NCBI GenBank assembly: GCA_964557575.1
Contig: CAZLBC010000020.1
Location: forward strand, 1-63,701
DNA length: 63,701 nucleotides
Source: CAZLBC01 sp964557575
GTDB lineage: Bacteria; Planctomycetota; Phycisphaerae; SM23-33
Direction: 5' to 3'
Numbering within the stretch: the stretch's first letter is position 1; every line of letters begins with the position of its first letter. A program made the translations under genes and the position numbers. Of the stretch, positions 41,086-49,044 are shown in pieces. Below the pieces are notes generated by a model. That model had not been told where the DNA came from, made no database searches, and saw nothing but the letters and a program-made list of their open reading frames with translations.

Positions 41086-42552
41086 CTAGTGCCCCGTGTT
41101 TGTCGACGGTAACGACGCCAGGTCCGGTTCTCGGGCCGCCGTTGTCTCGTCCAGCCGGGAAACCGGCGTGGTCGTCGGAAAATCGTGAAACAGTTCCGGC
41201 GTCTTTTCGGCACACTCGGCTATGTCTCTCATGGCGTCCACGAACGCGTCGAGGGTTTCCTTTGACTCGGTCTCCGTCGGCTCGCACATCAGGGCTTCTT
41301 CCACGATAAGGGGAAAGTAAACCGTCGGGGGATGAATACCCCGGTCGATAAGGGCCTTGGCGATATCGACCGCGCGGACGCCCTTTTCGGCCTGGCGCGA
41401 CGCGGAGAGCACAAACTCGTGCATGCACGGACGCTCGCTTGCCATCGCGTAATGTTTTTTCAATTTTGCCGCGAGATACCGCGCGTTTAACACGGCATTT
41501 TCGCTGACCCGCGACAAGCCCTCGGCACCGAGGCTCAGGATATAGGCGTATGCCTTCAGGATAACCCCGAAGTTACCGTAAAACGGGGCAATATACCCGA
41601 GCGTTTTCGGGCGATTGTAATCAAGGGCGTACACGCCGTCCTCCCGCTCGCAGACCACGGATATCGGCAGGAAGTCGGCCAGTCGGTCTACGACGCCGAC
41701 CGGTCCGGCGCCGGGTCCGCCGCCGCCGTGCGGGGTTCCGAATGTCTTGTGCAGGTTCAGGTGCACGATGTCGAAGCCGACGTCACCCGGCCGGCACTTA
41801 CCGAGCAACGCGTTGAGATTCGCGCCGTCGTAGTACATCAACCCGTCGACACCGTGGATCAGGTCTGCTATCTGCTTGATTTTGGGGTTGAAGAGCCCCA
41901 GTGTATTCGGACAGGTCAGCATCGCGCCGGCGGTGGAGTCGTCCAGCGCCGCCCTGAGTTTTTCCATATCCATCAATCCCTCGTCATCGGAGGGGATGGT
42001 GACGGTATCGTAACCGGCAATGGCCGCGCTGGCCGGGTTGGTCCCGTGCGCGCTGTCGGGAATGAGTATCTTGTCTTTTTTGTTTCCCCGGTCCCGGTGG
42101 TATGCCGCAATGATCATGGCCCCCGTCAGTTCGCCGTGGGCGCCGGCGAGGGGCTGCATGGTGAATGCGCCCATGCCGCATATCTCCGACAGCATTGTCT
42201 CCATTTCGTAAAGAACGGCCAGTGCCCCCTGCACCATCAGTTCGCCCCCGGGCAATTGAGGAAGCAGGGGGTGAAGCCGGGCGAACCCCCGCAGCCGGGC
42301 GACCCGTTCATTGGCCTTGGGGTTGTATTTCATGGTACATGAGCCGAGGGGGTAAAACCCGCTGTCCACCCCGAAATTTCTTCTGCTGAGATTGGTGAAG
42401 TGCCGCATGACGTCGAGTTCGGAAAGCTCCGGAAGCTCGGCGGGTGCGCGGCGGAGGTAGGGGGCATCCAGCTCGGCGGGCACATCGGTTTTTTCGCGGG
42501 GAATGCGCGTCCCGCGCCGCCCCGGGACCGATTTATCGAATAATGATTTCAT
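41086..42552 (-). CDS. gcvPB: Glycine dehydrogenase (decarboxylating) subunit 2
   Basis: The 488-residue C-terminal half of P-protein contains the pyridoxal-phosphate lysine K269 in LNLHKTFGTPHGGGGPG. It works as a heterotetramer with GcvPA to decarboxylate glycine and pass the aminomethyl group to lipoylated GcvH. Conserved FYPLGSCTMKYNPKANE is visible near residue 66. P-protein split into two chains is typical of many non-proteobacterial lineages. It starts 18 bases after gcvPA and ends 28 before lipB, so the genes share a transcript. Its product CH2-THF enters one-carbon metabolism, matching the betaine demethylation genes elsewhere. Confidence 0.95.
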   Translation of the reverse strand: MKSLFDKSVPGRRGTRIPREKTDVPAELDAPYLRRAPAELPELSELDVMRHFTNLSRRNFGVDSGFYPLGSCTMKYNPKANERVARLRGFARLHPLLPQLPGGELMVQGALAVLYEMETMLSEICGMGAFTMQPLAGAHGELTGAMIIAAYHRDRGNKKDKILIPDSAHGTNPASAAIAGYDTVTIPSDDEGLMDMEKLRAALDDSTAGAMLTCPNTLGLFNPKIKQIADLIHGVDGLMYYDGANLNALLGKCRPGDVGFDIVHLNLHKTFGTPHGGGGPGAGPVGVVDRLADFLPISVVCEREDGVYALDYNRPKTLGYIAPFYGNFGVILKAYAYILSLGAEGLSRVSENAVLNARYLAAKLKKHYAMASERPCMHEFVLSASRQAEKGVRAVDIAKALIDRGIHPPTVYFPLIVEEALMCEPTETESKETLDAFVDAMRDIAECAEKTPELFHDFPTTTPVSRLDETTAAREPDLASLPSTNTGH

Positions 42553-42570
42553 CTCTCTGTCTCCGTCCCC

Positions 42571-43917
42571 TTACGGGTGTTGAAGGATCACTTCCAGCGT
42601 GTATGCCAGGTAATCAATCTCGTCCCTGGTCCTCTTCTCGGTGATCGCCACCAGCAGGCAGTTGTTCATTTCGGGCCAGTACCGGGCCAGGGGGAAGCCG
42701 GCGGAAATGCTGCGGTGCAGCAGCCGGCGAATGACCTTGTCCGCCGCCATGGGCAGGTTGAGCACAAACTCGTTGAAGAACTGACGCCGGGGAAAACGCA
42801 GCGTGACGCCCGGGACCTCCAGGAGCCGTTTTCGCGCATAGGCGGCCCGGTCCCGGCACGCGGTTGCGACGTCGATCAGACCCTGCTTGCCGAGTATGCT
42901 GAGATAGGCTATGGCGGTCAGTGCGCACAGTCCCTGGTTCGTGCAGATATTTGAGGTCGCCTTCTCCCGTCGTATGTGCTGCTCGCGGGCCTGCAGCGTC
43001 ATCACGTATCCCGGTCGCCCGAGCCGGTCGACGGTCCTGCCGATGATTCTTCCCGGCATCTTCCTGACGTATTTCATGCGGGTTGCCATGAAGCCGAGGT
43101 AGGGGCCGCCGAAGGAGAGCGGCATGCCCAGCGACTGGGCCTCGCCGACGGCGATGTCGGCGCCCATTTCCCCGGGAGTCTTCAGCAGACCCAGCGAAAT
43201 CGGGTAACAGGAGACGACCAGGAGGGCGCCGCACGTGCGGGCCGCCTCGCCGATATCGGCGTAGTCCTCGGCGCAGCCGAAAAAATTGGGGTTCTGCACG
43301 ATGACCGCGGCGGTTTTTTCGTCGAGTTCCTTTTCTATCGCCTCCCTGCAGGTGAGCCCTTCATGCGATGCGACTTCGACGAGTTCTATGCCCAGGTTCG
43401 CCGTGTAAGAACGAATCATTCGTCGGTAAATCGGATTGACGCTGTCGTCGATGATCACGCGGTTCCGCCGGGTGACCCGCATGGCCATCATCATAGCCTC
43501 GTAGACCGCGCTGCCGCCGTCGTAGAGCGAGGCGTTGGCTACTTCCATCTCCGTCAAGCGGCATATCGCCGACTGGTACTCGTAAATGGCCTGGAGCGTG
43601 CCCTGCGATACCTCCGGCTGGTAGGGGGTGTAGGCGGTGTAAAACTCGCTGCGCGATATAATGGCTTCCACCGCCGAGGGAATAAAATGATCGTACAGGC
43701 CCCCGCCGAGAAAACAGGTCAGGTTGAAGTAATTCTGCCGCGCAAGCCGCTCAAGTTCGTTGCGGACTTCAAGTTCACTGCGGCCCTTCGGGATGTCGAG
43801 CGGGCCGCAGGTGAGTTCAGCCGGAATCTCGGAAAAAAGATCGTCGATATGCTGCAGGCCGATCTCCTTGAGCATCTCCTCCTGCTGCTGCTGCGTGTTG
43901 GAAATGTAAGGCATCAA
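42571..43917 (-). CDS. gcvPA: Glycine dehydrogenase (decarboxylating) subunit 1
   Basis: The 448-residue N-terminal half of split P-protein begins MMPYISNTQQQQEEMLKEIG. It retains the characteristic YTPYQPEVSQGTLQAIYEYQ and SNICTNQGLCAL segments. GcvPA has no PLP lysine and completes the active site of the GcvPA-GcvPB dimer. Either of two consecutive ATG codons could start it. It follows gcvH after a 118-base gap on the same strand, the largest spacing inside the operon, so an internal promoter is possible but none is obvious. Confidence 0.95.
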   Translation of the reverse strand: MMPYISNTQQQQEEMLKEIGLQHIDDLFSEIPAELTCGPLDIPKGRSELEVRNELERLARQNYFNLTCFLGGGLYDHFIPSAVEAIISRSEFYTAYTPYQPEVSQGTLQAIYEYQSAICRLTEMEVANASLYDGGSAVYEAMMMAMRVTRRNRVIIDDSVNPIYRRMIRSYTANLGIELVEVASHEGLTCREAIEKELDEKTAAVIVQNPNFFGCAEDYADIGEAARTCGALLVVSCYPISLGLLKTPGEMGADIAVGEAQSLGMPLSFGGPYLGFMATRMKYVRKMPGRIIGRTVDRLGRPGYVMTLQAREQHIRREKATSNICTNQGLCALTAIAYLSILGKQGLIDVATACRDRAAYARKRLLEVPGVTLRFPRRQFFNEFVLNLPMAADKVIRRLLHRSISAGFPLARYWPEMNNCLLVAITEKRTRDEIDYLAYTLEVILQHP

Positions 43918-44035
43918 CAGACTCCTGTTCTATCGGGCGCGCATCAGTTGAAAAACCGGCGTTACCGCGCACCACAACATTTCCGGGCGATACAATAATC
44001 CCCGCCGGCGCCCCGGACGATCCTGTACTCCCGGT

Positions 44036-44422
44036 TCAGTCCTGTGAGGCCAGAAAGTTCTCGTACATCTCGGCGTCCATCAGCGACTCGATCTCCGTCG
44101 AATCGGAAACATGGATCTTGAAAATCCAGCCCTCTCCGTAGGGGTCGCTGTTGACCAGTTCGGGGGAATCCTCGAGCTTCTCGTTGATTTCGGCGATCTT
44201 GCCCCCGACCGGGGCGCAGATGGGGGACGCCGCCTTGGCCGATTCTATCGAGCAGGCCTCGGCGTCCCTGGACAGCTCGTCGCCCGGCGCGGGGAGTTCG
44301 ACGAAAGTAATGTCGCCGAGGGCGTCCTGCGCGTGGTCCGTAATTCCCACGGTCGCGGTGCCGCCCTCCATTTTGATCCACTCGTGCTGTTCCGTATACT
44401 TCAGGTTCTCCGGATTACTCAT
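44036..44422 (-). CDS. gcvH: Glycine cleavage system H protein
   Basis: The 128-residue lipoyl carrier protein shuttles the aminomethyl intermediate between P-, T- and L-proteins. The lipoylated lysine is K63 in IESAKAASP. The DPYGEGWIFKI C-terminal strand is usual. The start is ATG 44422, whose first bases overlap the gcvT stop by 8 bases (ATGAGTAA), showing translational coupling. A longer upstream frame lies within gcvT and is not used. Lipoylation would depend on the lipB gene at the operon end. Confidence 0.95.
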   Translation of the reverse strand: MSNPENLKYTEQHEWIKMEGGTATVGITDHAQDALGDITFVELPAPGDELSRDAEACSIESAKAASPICAPVGGKIAEINEKLEDSPELVNSDPYGEGWIFKIHVSDSTEIESLMDAEMYENFLASQD

Positions 44423-45533
44423 GCTCTCGCTCCTTGTCCTGTTGGTGTAATTTCGTGCGGCACGATCCGCGGTCATACAGCGGTTTCTCGCAGACACGGA
44501 CCGGCAGTGCTCCGCGGCCCGCAGCCACAACGAGATCCGTTCCGGGGACCGCCGATGCTCGCTGCACATATCCCATCGCTATGGAAATCTCGAGACTGGG
44601 CGAAAAGGCCGCGCTGGTAACGTGCCCCACTTCCCGTCCTTCCATGAGAATGGGATCGCCCTCGCCCGCGCGTCTGCGCGTCTCGGCTTTCATTGCAACC
44701 AGTTTCAAAGGAGGGGGGGTATCCTGTTCTTTCCGTACCGCCGCGACGCCGATATAGCCGTCGCCTTTCAGAAAGATGTCGAGATCGGCTTCAAGGGGGG
44801 TATGTTCGGTACTCAACTCATTTCCGTACAACGGGTAACACATTTCCAGCCGCAGCGAATCCCGCGCCCCGAGCCCCGCGGGCCCGACCGCATCGTGTTC
44901 CAGCAGACGGGTGAATATCTCCCGCAGGTATTCGCCGGGCGCCATGATCTCGTACCCCAGTTCCCCGGTGTAGCCGGTCCGTCCCAGGATGCAGCCCCGA
45001 TCGCAGCAGGTGGTCCTGGTTGCCCCGAAATAGTTCACGCCGGCCGGTTCGTCTCCGGCAAGGGGGGCGAGGATATCGTACGACAGGGGTCCCTGCAGGT
45101 CTATCTTTCCCCAGCCCTCGGCGGACAGGTCGGTCATCCGGACGTCGCCCTCCAGGTGCGACGCGATCCATTTGCGGTCCCCGTCGGCGGTGTCGGCGTT
45201 GACGACTACCAGGAACTCCTCGTCCCCGGTCTTCATGAGTATCGTATCGTCGATAATGCCCGCGTTTTCATTCAGGATGAATCCGTACCGGCTCCGTCCC
45301 GTCTTCAGGCTCGCCGGGTCCTGCGTACAGATTCGCCCGAGGGCCGCGGCGGCTTCGCTGCCGCTGAACAGCAGTTGTCCCATGTGCCCGGTATCGAAGA
45401 GGGCCGCCGCGCTGCGGCACCGGCGATGCTCGGCGAGTACCCCCTCGTACTGGACGGGAAGCAACCAGCCGTGAAAGTCGACCAGCCGCGCACCCAGAGA
45501 CTCGTGCAGATCATGCAGCGACGTTTTTTTCAT
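44415..45533 (-). CDS. gcvT: Glycine cleavage system T protein (aminomethyltransferase)
   Basis: The 372-residue aminomethyltransferase transfers the methylene group from lipoyl-GcvH to tetrahydrofolate and releases ammonia. Visible family segments are SLHDLHESLGARLVDFHGWLLPVQYEG, the DTGHMGQLLFSG folate-site region, GYTGELGYEI and the C-terminal GHVTSAAFSPSL. The start is placed at ATG 45533 because GAGGAG lies 5 bases upstream; the frame extends further but that part is weak. First gene of the gcvTHPAPB-lipB operon, with a good promoter about 60 bases upstream. The leader is only about 50 bases, too short for a glycine riboswitch. Confidence 0.95.
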   Translation of the reverse strand: MKKTSLHDLHESLGARLVDFHGWLLPVQYEGVLAEHRRCRSAAALFDTGHMGQLLFSGSEAAAALGRICTQDPASLKTGRSRYGFILNENAGIIDDTILMKTGDEEFLVVVNADTADGDRKWIASHLEGDVRMTDLSAEGWGKIDLQGPLSYDILAPLAGDEPAGVNYFGATRTTCCDRGCILGRTGYTGELGYEIMAPGEYLREIFTRLLEHDAVGPAGLGARDSLRLEMCYPLYGNELSTEHTPLEADLDIFLKGDGYIGVAAVRKEQDTPPPLKLVAMKAETRRRAGEGDPILMEGREVGHVTSAAFSPSLEISIAMGYVQRASAVPGTDLVVAAGRGALPVRVCEKPLYDRGSCRTKLHQQDKEREHE

Positions 45534-45591
45534 ATAACTCCTCTTTCTCGGCATCGGGAATACATGATGAGGGAAGTAATCGAGAGCAGAT

Positions 45592-45620
45592 ATTTAACAG
45601 GGGTTCACGGCGGATGTCAA
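45592..45620 (-). promoter_or_regulatory. Promoter of the glycine cleavage operon
   Basis: On the minus strand a perfect TTGACA (45620-45615) is followed after 17 bases by TTAAAT (45597-45592), about 60 bases upstream of the gcvT start codon. Confidence 0.6.
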
Positions 45621-45677
45621 ATTGAAATAGCAACGACAGGTCGGCCGGCTGAAAATAACCAATTTTAAAATATAGAC

Positions 45678-45956
45678 TTACAGAGATTCCAGGGTTTCAG
45701 GATCAATGCGGTGCTTTTTCAGGAACTCGTCGGCGGCTTCTTCGAGTTCCCGTTCCGACTGAATTTCCGCCTTGAGCTTTCTGCGGGACTCGAGTTCCTC
45801 GCGGGCGGCAAGTGCCCAGAGATGCTTGTCCGTGTCCCATAACTTCTCAGACATCCACTGCAGGAACGTATCGGGTTGCTGCGATATTTTTCGCCCCTTG
45901 TTGCCGGGCCTGCCGAACGGTACCGCCGAATTTCTGGTAATTATTCTACTCATCAT
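45678..45956 (-). CDS. Small DUF3820-like protein
   Basis: The 92-residue protein includes VPFGRPGNKGRKISQQPDTFLQWM. It resembles the MPFGKYKGxxLxxLPxxYLxWL signature of the DUF3820 (putative quorum-sensing-regulated virulence factor) family. A long charged helix follows (REELESRRKLKAEIQSERELEEAADEFLKKH). The first ATG pair overlaps the end of the upstream hydrolase gene by 11 bases, so it is translationally coupled. The fold and the role in this organism are unknown; some relatives contact nucleic-acid enzymes. The assignment rests on the short motif. Confidence 0.55.
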   Translation of the reverse strand: MMSRIITRNSAVPFGRPGNKGRKISQQPDTFLQWMSEKLWDTDKHLWALAAREELESRRKLKAEIQSERELEEAADEFLKKHRIDPETLESL

Positions 45957-47358
45957 AGACTATTTCCGGCAAGGTGGTACGGGTTACCTCGAGTTCGTTT
46001 ACCACCGGCATCGATATATCCCGTGTGCGCATATAGTGCTTCAGTGCGCATGCCGCGCTGGCGGGAATGTGCCCCGCCCACCTTTTTCCGAGATACTTGA
46101 CGATCACCGGTTTGTCAAGGTCGAGCATGCCGGCGTATATTTTGATTCTCAGCCTGGTGATCCGAATGCCGCTCGCTCTCAGCGTATTGGTTTCGCGGTC
46201 GACGCCGCCCGTGATACGGTACAGGTACCTGCTGAAAAATTCACTGTACACACGCAGTGTGCCCATCTTGTCCGCCGGGGGCCGCCGCCGCAGCCGGATC
46301 TGGGGCGGGTGTTCCCAGTCGAGCGGCTTGCCGATCACCTGGAGCGCCGTGATGAAATAGGCCGAGCCGTGGTAAGGGTGGAAGAAATCGTATGAAAACG
46401 ACTCGGGGGCGGCGGTACGCCGGTGTGCAGAGAAGAATTCGTGCATGCGACCGGGTTCGGGGTAGCAGCCGGCGTGACCCTTCTGTTTCAATTCTATTCC
46501 CCGGTAGAGCGTGCATCCCCGCCGCTGCATCTCCCCGGTTGCCAGCCGGCAGAAGTCGGGCTGGCCGAGACGCGCGGGGTCTTTCCTGTCCAACTCGCCC
46601 CAGATAGCGATGAACGGCAGGTTCCGGTAATTCGGAACGTAATGGATGATCGAGTAGGGGAACCCGCGAAAGTGGGGAACGCCCGCCATGGCGATAGCGG
46701 CCGCGAACAGGTGGGGCCTGACGCCGGCGTGATGCCAGGTGGCGTGGCCGCCGAGGCTGTACCCGGTCAGGTAGACCCGGTCGTCGTCGACGTTGACCAG
46801 GTGCCTGGTCTTCCAGAACGCCTCCAGGACCGCCAGTTCCTGGTACGGCATCGAGTTATACTCAGTGGGGAAATAGTCGTCGTCCGGCCCGGGGGTCGTC
46901 GGGGAGAGGATCACGTACTCGTCGGTGGCCTCGTCGCCGAGAATGCCGGTCACGCTCTGGGCGAAGGGCTTGGTCTTCATGTGTGTTCCCGGTATTGCTA
47001 TGACCAGCGGCCAGCTTTTGCCCACGGTGTATCCCCTGGGAATACGGAGGGTGAATCGCACCGGGTATTCCTTGTCGTTCGACGTGTACGTAAGCTCATG
47101 TTGATGATAACCGGGCTTCAGCGGCGGGTAATTCGCGTCCCGGCGAAAGGCGGCGGCCAGCCGCGACGGGTCGCCGCCGGACGTATCGATGACCGCCGCG
47201 TACTCTTTTGACTCCGGTGTGGGTTTTTCCGCTTTCAGAAGGGCCGACAGGGCCGTATCGAGCGGCCGGTTTTCGGCAGACGGTGCGGAGACGGTGAAAA
47301 TCGCGATCATTGCGATGGTCGAAATGATAAATGGTTCCCTGCGCATCACAGATACCAT
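45946..47358 (-). CDS. Exported alpha/beta-hydrolase (polyhydroxyalkanoate depolymerase/feruloyl esterase-like)
   Basis: The 470-residue protein has a signal peptide (IISTIAMIAIFTVSA). An alpha/beta-hydrolase fold follows with nucleophile motif GYSLGGHAT, an upstream LVIAIPGTH oxyanion strand and a later aspartate/histidine region. Carbohydrate esterase family 1-type esterases and PHB depolymerases share this layout. A C-terminal domain (from about residue 350) with repeated IRLRRRP-type strands may bind substrate. The substrate could be a polymer or an acyl-glycan. The start is ambiguous between ATG 47358 and ATG 47346; an upstream extension to 47526 looks non-coding and overlaps the divergent gene. 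Its end overlaps the DUF3820-like gene. Confidence 0.75.
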   Translation of the reverse strand: MVSVMRREPFIISTIAMIAIFTVSAPSAENRPLDTALSALLKAEKPTPESKEYAAVIDTSGGDPSRLAAAFRRDANYPPLKPGYHQHELTYTSNDKEYPVRFTLRIPRGYTVGKSWPLVIAIPGTHMKTKPFAQSVTGILGDEATDEYVILSPTTPGPDDDYFPTEYNSMPYQELAVLEAFWKTRHLVNVDDDRVYLTGYSLGGHATWHHAGVRPHLFAAAIAMAGVPHFRGFPYSIIHYVPNYRNLPFIAIWGELDRKDPARLGQPDFCRLATGEMQRRGCTLYRGIELKQKGHAGCYPEPGRMHEFFSAHRRTAAPESFSYDFFHPYHGSAYFITALQVIGKPLDWEHPPQIRLRRRPPADKMGTLRVYSEFFSRYLYRITGGVDRETNTLRASGIRITRLRIKIYAGMLDLDKPVIVKYLGKRWAGHIPASAACALKHYMRTRDISMPVVNELEVTRTTLPEIVYDE

Positions 47359-47503
47359 TATAATGAAATCCCGCTGATTTGTCCCGCTAATCCCGCTCTG
47401 CGGCTGCAGGGCGACGCTTTTGATTTTGCACCCGTTTTGCCGATGCGGTACAGTATCGGGGCATACCCGGTGTGCACAACTGAGCAAGGAACTGAAAACG
47501 GCC

Positions 47504-48910
47504 ATGACGGATTCTGAATTGCGCAATAAGCGGGACGTACAGGTGAAAGATGCGTCCCTGTTTTATCTGCCCGTGGAGACCCGCATACCCCTGAAGTTCG
47601 GTACCGAGACGCTCAGCAGTGTCACCTGCGCGCGGGCCTGCGTGACGGTCGTCGACAAGCTGGGTAAGGTTTCCGCGGGATGGGGCGAAACGCCCCTGAG
47701 CGTTCAGTGGATCTGGCCGAGCGACCTGCCCTATGCCGAGCGGCACGAAACGCTCCTGCAATTTACCCGGGAGCTGACGCGGGCGTGGCGCGGCTTCGAT
47801 GCCGCCGGGCACCCCGTGGAGATCGGGTACAGATTCCAGTCCGATGTGTTGCCCCGCTTCCTGGATGCTTTCAATGACCGCGGCATCTGCGCGGAACCCG
47901 TTCCCTATCTCGCGGCCCTGGTGTGCTGCTCGCCGTTCGATATCGCCCTCCACGATGCTTACGGGGTGACCCACGATGTGCCGGTCTACGAGACGTACAC
48001 CGGTGAATACATGAACGATGACCTTTCGCGATTTCTGGCTCCGGCGGAGGATGCCGCTGTTTCGTTCGACGGGAAGTACCCCGGGGATTTCATGAGATCC
48101 TTCAGTTCGAAACTGACGGCCTGGCACCTTGTCGGGGGCCTGGACAAGCTCGATCCCGACGAGATCGACGGGAGCGAACCGGACGACGGCTATCCTGTCG
48201 TCCTGCGGGACTGGATCCGCCGTGACGGCCTTCGGTGTCTCAAGGTAAAACTCCGCGGCAATGATGCGGAATGGGATTTCCGGCGGCTGGTCGCCGTCGG
48301 AAATATCGCCCTCGACGAGCACGTGGAATCACTGACCGCCGACTTCAACTGTACCGTCGAGGAACCGGCATACGTCGTGGAGGTAATGGACCGTCTGCAG
48401 TCGGAACATCCCGATATCCACAAGATGATTCTCTACGTCGAGCAGCCCTTTCCCTATGACCTGGAGCGATTTCCGATTGATGTCAGGGCCGTCTCGGTCA
48501 GAAAGCCGCTGTTTCTCGATGAGAGCGCGCATGACTGGCGGATGATCCGCCTCGGACGCTCCCTGGGATGGACCGGCGTGGCCCTCAAGACCTGCAAGAC
48601 CCAGACCGGCGCCCTGCTGTCGGCATCCTGGGCACGGGCCCACGGCATGTCGCTGATGGTCCAGGACCTGACCAATCCCATGCTGGCGCAGATACCGCAC
48701 GTGCTCCTCGCCGCGCACGTCGGCACGATAAAGGGGGTGGAGACCAATGGTATGCAGTTTTACCCCGCGGCATCGTTGCCGGAGGCGGCAATTCACCCGG
48801 GACTGTACACGCGGCACGACGGCTGCGTCGACCTGTCCACCTTGAGCGGCCCGGGATTCGGCTATCGTCTCGATGAAATCAACCGTGACCTTCCCCCTCC
48901 CGCGGCGTAG
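47504..48910 (+). CDS. Enolase-superfamily enzyme (mandelate racemase/muconate lactonizing-like)
   Basis: The 468-residue enzyme has an N-terminal capping domain and a C-terminal barrel. Visible catalytic elements are CLKVKLRG with the KxK motif, metal-ligand strands TADFNCTVEE (Asp) and MILYVEQPF (Glu), and LDESAHDW (Asp/Glu) in the expected order. It abstracts an alpha proton from a carboxylate substrate such as a sugar acid, followed by dehydration, racemisation or lactonisation. The exact reaction cannot be read from sequence; a dehydratase producing a 2-keto-3-deoxy acid would fit the KDG kinase and KDPG aldolase genes in the window. ATG 47504 follows AAGGAACT; the frame extends upstream to 47420 without clear coding character. 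Confidence 0.8.
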   Translation: MTDSELRNKRDVQVKDASLFYLPVETRIPLKFGTETLSSVTCARACVTVVDKLGKVSAGWGETPLSVQWIWPSDLPYAERHETLLQFTRELTRAWRGFDAAGHPVEIGYRFQSDVLPRFLDAFNDRGICAEPVPYLAALVCCSPFDIALHDAYGVTHDVPVYETYTGEYMNDDLSRFLAPAEDAAVSFDGKYPGDFMRSFSSKLTAWHLVGGLDKLDPDEIDGSEPDDGYPVVLRDWIRRDGLRCLKVKLRGNDAEWDFRRLVAVGNIALDEHVESLTADFNCTVEEPAYVVEVMDRLQSEHPDIHKMILYVEQPFPYDLERFPIDVRAVSVRKPLFLDESAHDWRMIRLGRSLGWTGVALKTCKTQTGALLSASWARAHGMSLMVQDLTNPMLAQIPHVLLAAHVGTIKGVETNGMQFYPAASLPEAAIHPGLYTRHDGCVDLSTLSGPGFGYRLDEINRDLPPPAA

Positions 48911-49044
48911 CGGACGTCTGGCAACCGGTTCTCTGCAACCATCGCGGTGACATCGCCGACGAATTTACGGGAGACATCGCGGACTTCGGCGACTGAGGGC
49001 GCCGGCCGTTACCTCGCCTCCGTGGCCGGGTATCCCGCTCATGG

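Noticed and set aside
45534..45600. Glycine riboswitch upstream of gcvT
   Set aside because: The predicted leader is only about 50 bases, too short for a glycine aptamer, and no tandem-aptamer pattern is visible.
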